The notes beneath the pieces were generated by a model. It did not search any database and was not told the DNA's origin. It saw nothing but the letters and a program-made list of their open reading frames with translations. Positions 60,393 to 64,000 of a stretch of DNA of 64,000 nucleotides are shown here, one piece after another. Source of the DNA: Streptomyces sp. YS415 (GTDB taxonomy: Bacteria; Actinomycetota; Actinomycetes; Streptomycetales; Streptomycetaceae); NCBI RefSeq assembly GCF_023544665.1, contig NZ_JAMJFL010000010.1:62001-126000 (forward strand). Reading direction: 5' to 3'. The position numbers and the translations under genes were made by a program. Each line of letters opens with the position of its first letter. The stretch's first letter is position 1.

Positions 60393-62106
60393 GATCTCCC
60401 GGGCCGCGTACGCCGACCTGTTCGGCCCGACGACCGGTGACCGGATCCGGCTCGCCGACACCGATCTGCTGGTCGAGATCGAGGAGGACCGCTCCGGCGG
60501 CCCCGGACTCTCCGGTGACGAGGCCGTGTTCGGCGGCGGCAAGGTCATCCGTGAGTCCATGGGCCAGTCCCGCGCCACACGCGCCGAGGGCACCCCGGAC
60601 ACGGTGATCACCGGTGCGGTCGTCATCGACCACTGGGGGATCGTCAAGGCGGACGTCGGCATCCGCGACGGCCGGATCGCCGGCATCGGCAAGGCGGGCA
60701 ACCCCGACACCATGGACGGGGTCCATCCCGACCTCGTCATCGGCCCCGAGACCGAGATCATCGCGGGCAACGGCCGGATCCTCACGGCCGGTGCCATCGA
60801 CGCGCACGTCCACTTCATCTGCCCGCAGATCGCCGACGAGGCGCTGGCGGCGGGGATCACCACGCTGATCGGCGGCGGCACCGGACCGGCCGAGGGCTCC
60901 AAGGCGACCACCGTGACGCCGGGGCCCTGGCATCTGGCGCGGATGCTGGAGGCGATGGAGCAGTACCCCCTCAACGTCGGCTTCCTCGGCAAGGGCAACA
61001 CCGTCTCGCACGAGGCGATGCTGTCGCAGATCCGGGGCGGCGCGATGGGGCTGAAGCTGCACGAGGACTGGGGCTCCACGCCCGCCGTCATCGACGCCTC
61101 GCTGACCGTCGCCGACCGCACCGGCATCCAAGTCGCCATCCACACCGACACGTTGAACGAGGCCGGGTTCGTCGGCGACACCCTCGCCGCGATCGGCGGC
61201 CGGGGCATCCACGCGTACCACACCGAAGGCGCGGGCGGCGGGCACGCGCCGGACATCATGACCGTGGTCTCCGAGCCGCACGTGCTGCCCAGCTCCACCA
61301 ACCCGACGCGGCCGTTCACCGTCAACACCGCCGAGGAACACCTCGACATGCTGATGGTGTGCCACCACCTCAACCCCGCGGTGCCGGAGGATCTCGCCTT
61401 CGCCGAGTCCCGCATCCGGCCCTCGACCATCGGCGCCGAGGACATCCTGCACGACCTCGGCGCCATCTCGATCATCTCCTCCGACTCGCAGGCGATGGGT
61501 CGCGTCGGCGAGGTCGTCATGCGGACCTGGCAGACCGCCCATGTGATGAAGGGGCGGCGGGGAGCGCTGCCGGGGGACGGGCGCGCGGACAATCGCCGGG
61601 TACGGCGGTACGTCGCCAAGTACACGATCAACCCCGCGCTGGCCCAGGGCATCGCCGGGCAGGTCGGGTCCGTGGAGACCGGGAAGCTCGCCGACCTCGT
61701 GCTGTGGGAGCCGGCGTTCTTCGGCGTCAAGCCGCATCTGGTCATCAAGGGCGGGCAGATCGCGTACGCGCAGATGGGCGACGCCAACGCCTCCATCCCC
61801 ACCCCGCAGCCGATCCTGCCGCGGCCCATGTACGGGGCGATCGGCCGCGGCCCGGCCGCCAACTCGCTGAACTTCGTGGCCCCGCTGGCGATCGAGGACG
61901 GGCTGCCCGAGCGGCTGCGGCTCGGCAAGCGGTTCGTGGGGATCGAGTCGACCCGGGCGGTCACCAAGGCCGACATGCGGGAGAACTCCGCCCGGCCCGA
62001 GGTGCGGGTGGACCCCGACAGTTTTGCCGTGCACATCGACGGGGAGCTGGTCGAGGCCGCTCCCGCCGCTGAACTGCCCATGGCGCAGCGCTACTTCCTC
62101 TTCTGA
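60385..62106 (+). CDS. ureC: Urease alpha (catalytic) subunit
   Basis: 573 residues. Contains the nickel-binding amidohydrolase centre: histidines in [12 protein letters not shown], the carbamylated lysine in [23 protein letters not shown], and the mobile-flap Cys/His in MVCHHLNP. All catalytic residues are present. ATG 60385 begins [15 protein letters not shown]; the GTG at 60376 would add three residues. Overlaps ureB and, by one base, ureF (TGATG). Confidence 0.97.
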   Translation: MPEISRAAYADLFGPTTGDRIRLADTDLLVEIEEDRSGGPGLSGDEAVFGGGKVIRESMGQSRATRAEGTPDTVITGAVVIDHWGIVKADVGIRDGRIAGIGKAGNPDTMDGVHPDLVIGPETEIIAGNGRILTAGAIDAHVHFICPQIADEALAAGITTLIGGGTGPAEGSKATTVTPGPWHLARMLEAMEQYPLNVGFLGKGNTVSHEAMLSQIRGGAMGLKLHEDWGSTPAVIDASLTVADRTGIQVAIHTDTLNEAGFVGDTLAAIGGRGIHAYHTEGAGGGHAPDIMTVVSEPHVLPSSTNPTRPFTVNTAEEHLDMLMVCHHLNPAVPEDLAFAESRIRPSTIGAEDILHDLGAISIISSDSQAMGRVGEVVMRTWQTAHVMKGRRGALPGDGRADNRRVRRYVAKYTINPALAQGIAGQVGSVETGKLADLVLWEPAFFGVKPHLVIKGGQIAYAQMGDANASIPTPQPILPRPMYGAIGRGPAANSLNFVAPLAIEDGLPERLRLGKRFVGIESTRAVTKADMRENSARPEVRVDPDSFAVHIDGELVEAAPAAELPMAQRYFLF

Positions 62107-62780
62107 TGTCCAGGGCAGCACTGCTCGTCCTGGCCGACGGACGGTTCCCCGCCGGGGGGCACGCGCACTCGGGCGGTGCCGAGGCAGCGGTCAAGGCGGG
62201 ACGGATCACCGGGGCAGGGAGCCTGGAGGACTTCTGCCGGGGGCGGTTGCACACGGCGGGGCGGGTCTCCGCCGCACTCGCCGCGTCGGCCGCGCTCGGG
62301 GTGGACGCGGTGTCGTTGGACGCGGCCGCGGACGCCCGCACCCCCTCGCCCGCGCTGCGTACCGCGGCCCGCAAGCTGGGACGGCAGCTGCTGCGGGCCG
62401 CCCGCGCCGTCTGGCCCTCCGACGAACTCGACGCGCTGGCACGGGCGTTCCCCAAGGGGGCGCACCAGCCGGTGGTGCTGGGGCTCGCCGCCCGGGCGGC
62501 GGGGCTCGGACCGCAGGACGCGGCGTACTGCGCCGTCTACGAGAGCGTCAGCGGGCCCGCGTCCGCGACCGTACGGCTGCTGAGCCTCGACCCGTTCCAG
62601 GCCACGGCGGTGCTGGCCCGGCTCGCTCCCGAGCTGGACCGGGTGGTGGACCAGGCGGTGCGGGCCGCGCATGCGGTGGCCGACGAGGGAGTCGACGCGC
62701 TGCCCGCCGCGTCCGCGCCGTTGCTGGAGATCGGCGCGGAGGTGCACGCCTCCTGGGCGGTGCGGTTGTTCGCGTCCTGA
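62106..62780 (+). CDS. ureF: Urease accessory protein UreF
   Basis: 224 residues, all helical: LLVLADGRFPAGGHAHSGGA near the N-terminus and QPVVLGLAARAAGLGPQDA. It bridges UreD and UreG in the nickel-insertion complex. Coupled to ureC through TGATG. Confidence 0.92.
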   Translation: MSRAALLVLADGRFPAGGHAHSGGAEAAVKAGRITGAGSLEDFCRGRLHTAGRVSAALAASAALGVDAVSLDAAADARTPSPALRTAARKLGRQLLRAARAVWPSDELDALARAFPKGAHQPVVLGLAARAAGLGPQDAAYCAVYESVSGPASATVRLLSLDPFQATAVLARLAPELDRVVDQAVRAAHAVADEGVDALPAASAPLLEIGAEVHASWAVRLFAS

Positions 62781-62843
62781 GATCACACGCAAGGCCGGCC
62801 CGACGGGCTGTACCCGCCGGGCCGGCGGAGAAGGAGCCGTTCC

Positions 62844-63517
<674 letters not shown>

Positions 63518-63521
<4 letters not shown>

Positions 63522-64000
63522 TCGCCACCGGCGTCGCCGCCACCGCCCGGATCGGCGCCCGCGCCGACGGCCGGGGCGGTACGGCGCTGCCCGTACTGGA
63601 GGGCGAGGGGCCGCTGGCGCTGCGGCGCACCCGGGGGAGCGGGAGCGAGGCCCGGGTCATGCTCGTCGGCGCGATGAGCGGCCCCCTCGGCGGTGACCGC
63701 TTCGCCGTCGAGGCCGAGGTGGCGCAGGGGGCGTGCCTGCACGTCGGATCCGCCGCCGCGACCATCGCCCTCCCGGGGCAGGCCAAGGGCGAGGCCCGCT
63801 ACGACGTCCGGCTGACCGTCGCGGACGGCGGCGAACTGCGCTGGCTGCCCGAGCAGCTGATCTGCGCCGGCGGCAGCGACCTGTACGTCACCACCCGGGC
63901 CGACCTCGGTGCCGGGGCCCGGCTGGTGCTGCGCGAGGAGCAGGTGCTCGGGCGGGTGGGGGAGGAGCCGGGGCGGCTCACCAGCCGGCTGGCGGTGCGG
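63518..64000 (+). CDS. ureD: Urease accessory protein UreD, 3'-truncated by window edge
   Basis: 161 codons without stop to the window end. Starts at GTG 63518 overlapping the ureG stop (GTGA). Readable family features: [45 protein letters not shown] and [20 protein letters not shown]. UreD is the scaffold that binds UreABC and channels nickel. It completes ureABCFGD. Confidence 0.9.

Overview
The window is about 64 kb of very GC-rich actinomycete chromosome and almost certainly comes from a Streptomyces. The signs are strong third-position G/C bias, many GTG and some TTG starts, densely packed short operons, and typical streptomycete genes: an XRE/DUF5753 + DUF397 + RsbW-like trio, an ECF41-type sigma factor, ureABCFGD without ureE, a PhoD phosphatase behind a PHO box, and a c-di-AMP riboswitch ahead of an NlpC/P60 hydrolase. 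There is no rRNA, tRNA, CRISPR array, transposase or prophage. Both ends cut a gene: a carboxylesterase at the left and ureD at the right.

Layout, left half. 1-9.6 kb: carboxylesterase end, DedA membrane protein, gamma-carbonic anhydrase, hexapeptide acyltransferase, XRE-cupin regulator, YbaK-type deacylase, a divergent zinc-type CDF exporter/ArsR pair, and a minus-strand run of CoA-binding protein, formylglycine-generating enzyme (apparently frameshifted) and PobA-like hydroxylase. A protein resembling a catalytically dead cysteinyl-tRNA synthetase/MshC closes this part. 9.6-21.3 kb: SixA-type phosphatase, YigZ, sbcDC, two Lrp/AsnC regulators (one beside a rhodanese, one beside a methionine gamma-lyase-like PLP enzyme), a DUF885 peptidase-like protein and a TM-ACT-GNAT fusion. 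21.4-32.6 kb: a coupled SWIM zinc-finger/DUF6493 pair, PhoD, a MocR regulator divergent from an EamA transporter, an alpha/beta hydrolase, the ECF sigma factor and a HutC/GntR regulator.

Layout, right half. 32.6-48.7 kb: ROK regulator, LuxR-type two-component system divergent from an ABC exporter, a mismatch glycosylase coupled to purB, GDSL hydrolase, two CNNM/CBS proteins, a GNAT, a MacB-like ABC transporter, a small toxin-antitoxin-like pair and a methyltransferase. 48.8-53.3 kb: the biotin locus, with bioB-bioA-bioD diverging from bioF. 53.4-57.5 kb: regulatory trio, riboswitch-NlpC/P60, a ClpP-like protein without its catalytic Ser and His, and an orphan Phd antitoxin. 57.9-64 kb: a TetR/membrane-protein divergon, then the urease operon behind a GlnR-like box.

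Most of the window is household or regulatory. The most notable points are three apparent pseudo-enzymes (ClpP-like, CysRS-like, Fic-like), a BioB with an in-frame 36-bp tandem repeat encoding a Gly/Cys-rich tail, the frameshifted FGE, and several well-placed operators and hairpin terminators readable directly from the sequence. No single element clearly qualifies as a new system; the best candidates are the SWIM/DUF6493 pair and the dead-ClpP operon facing an orphan Phd.
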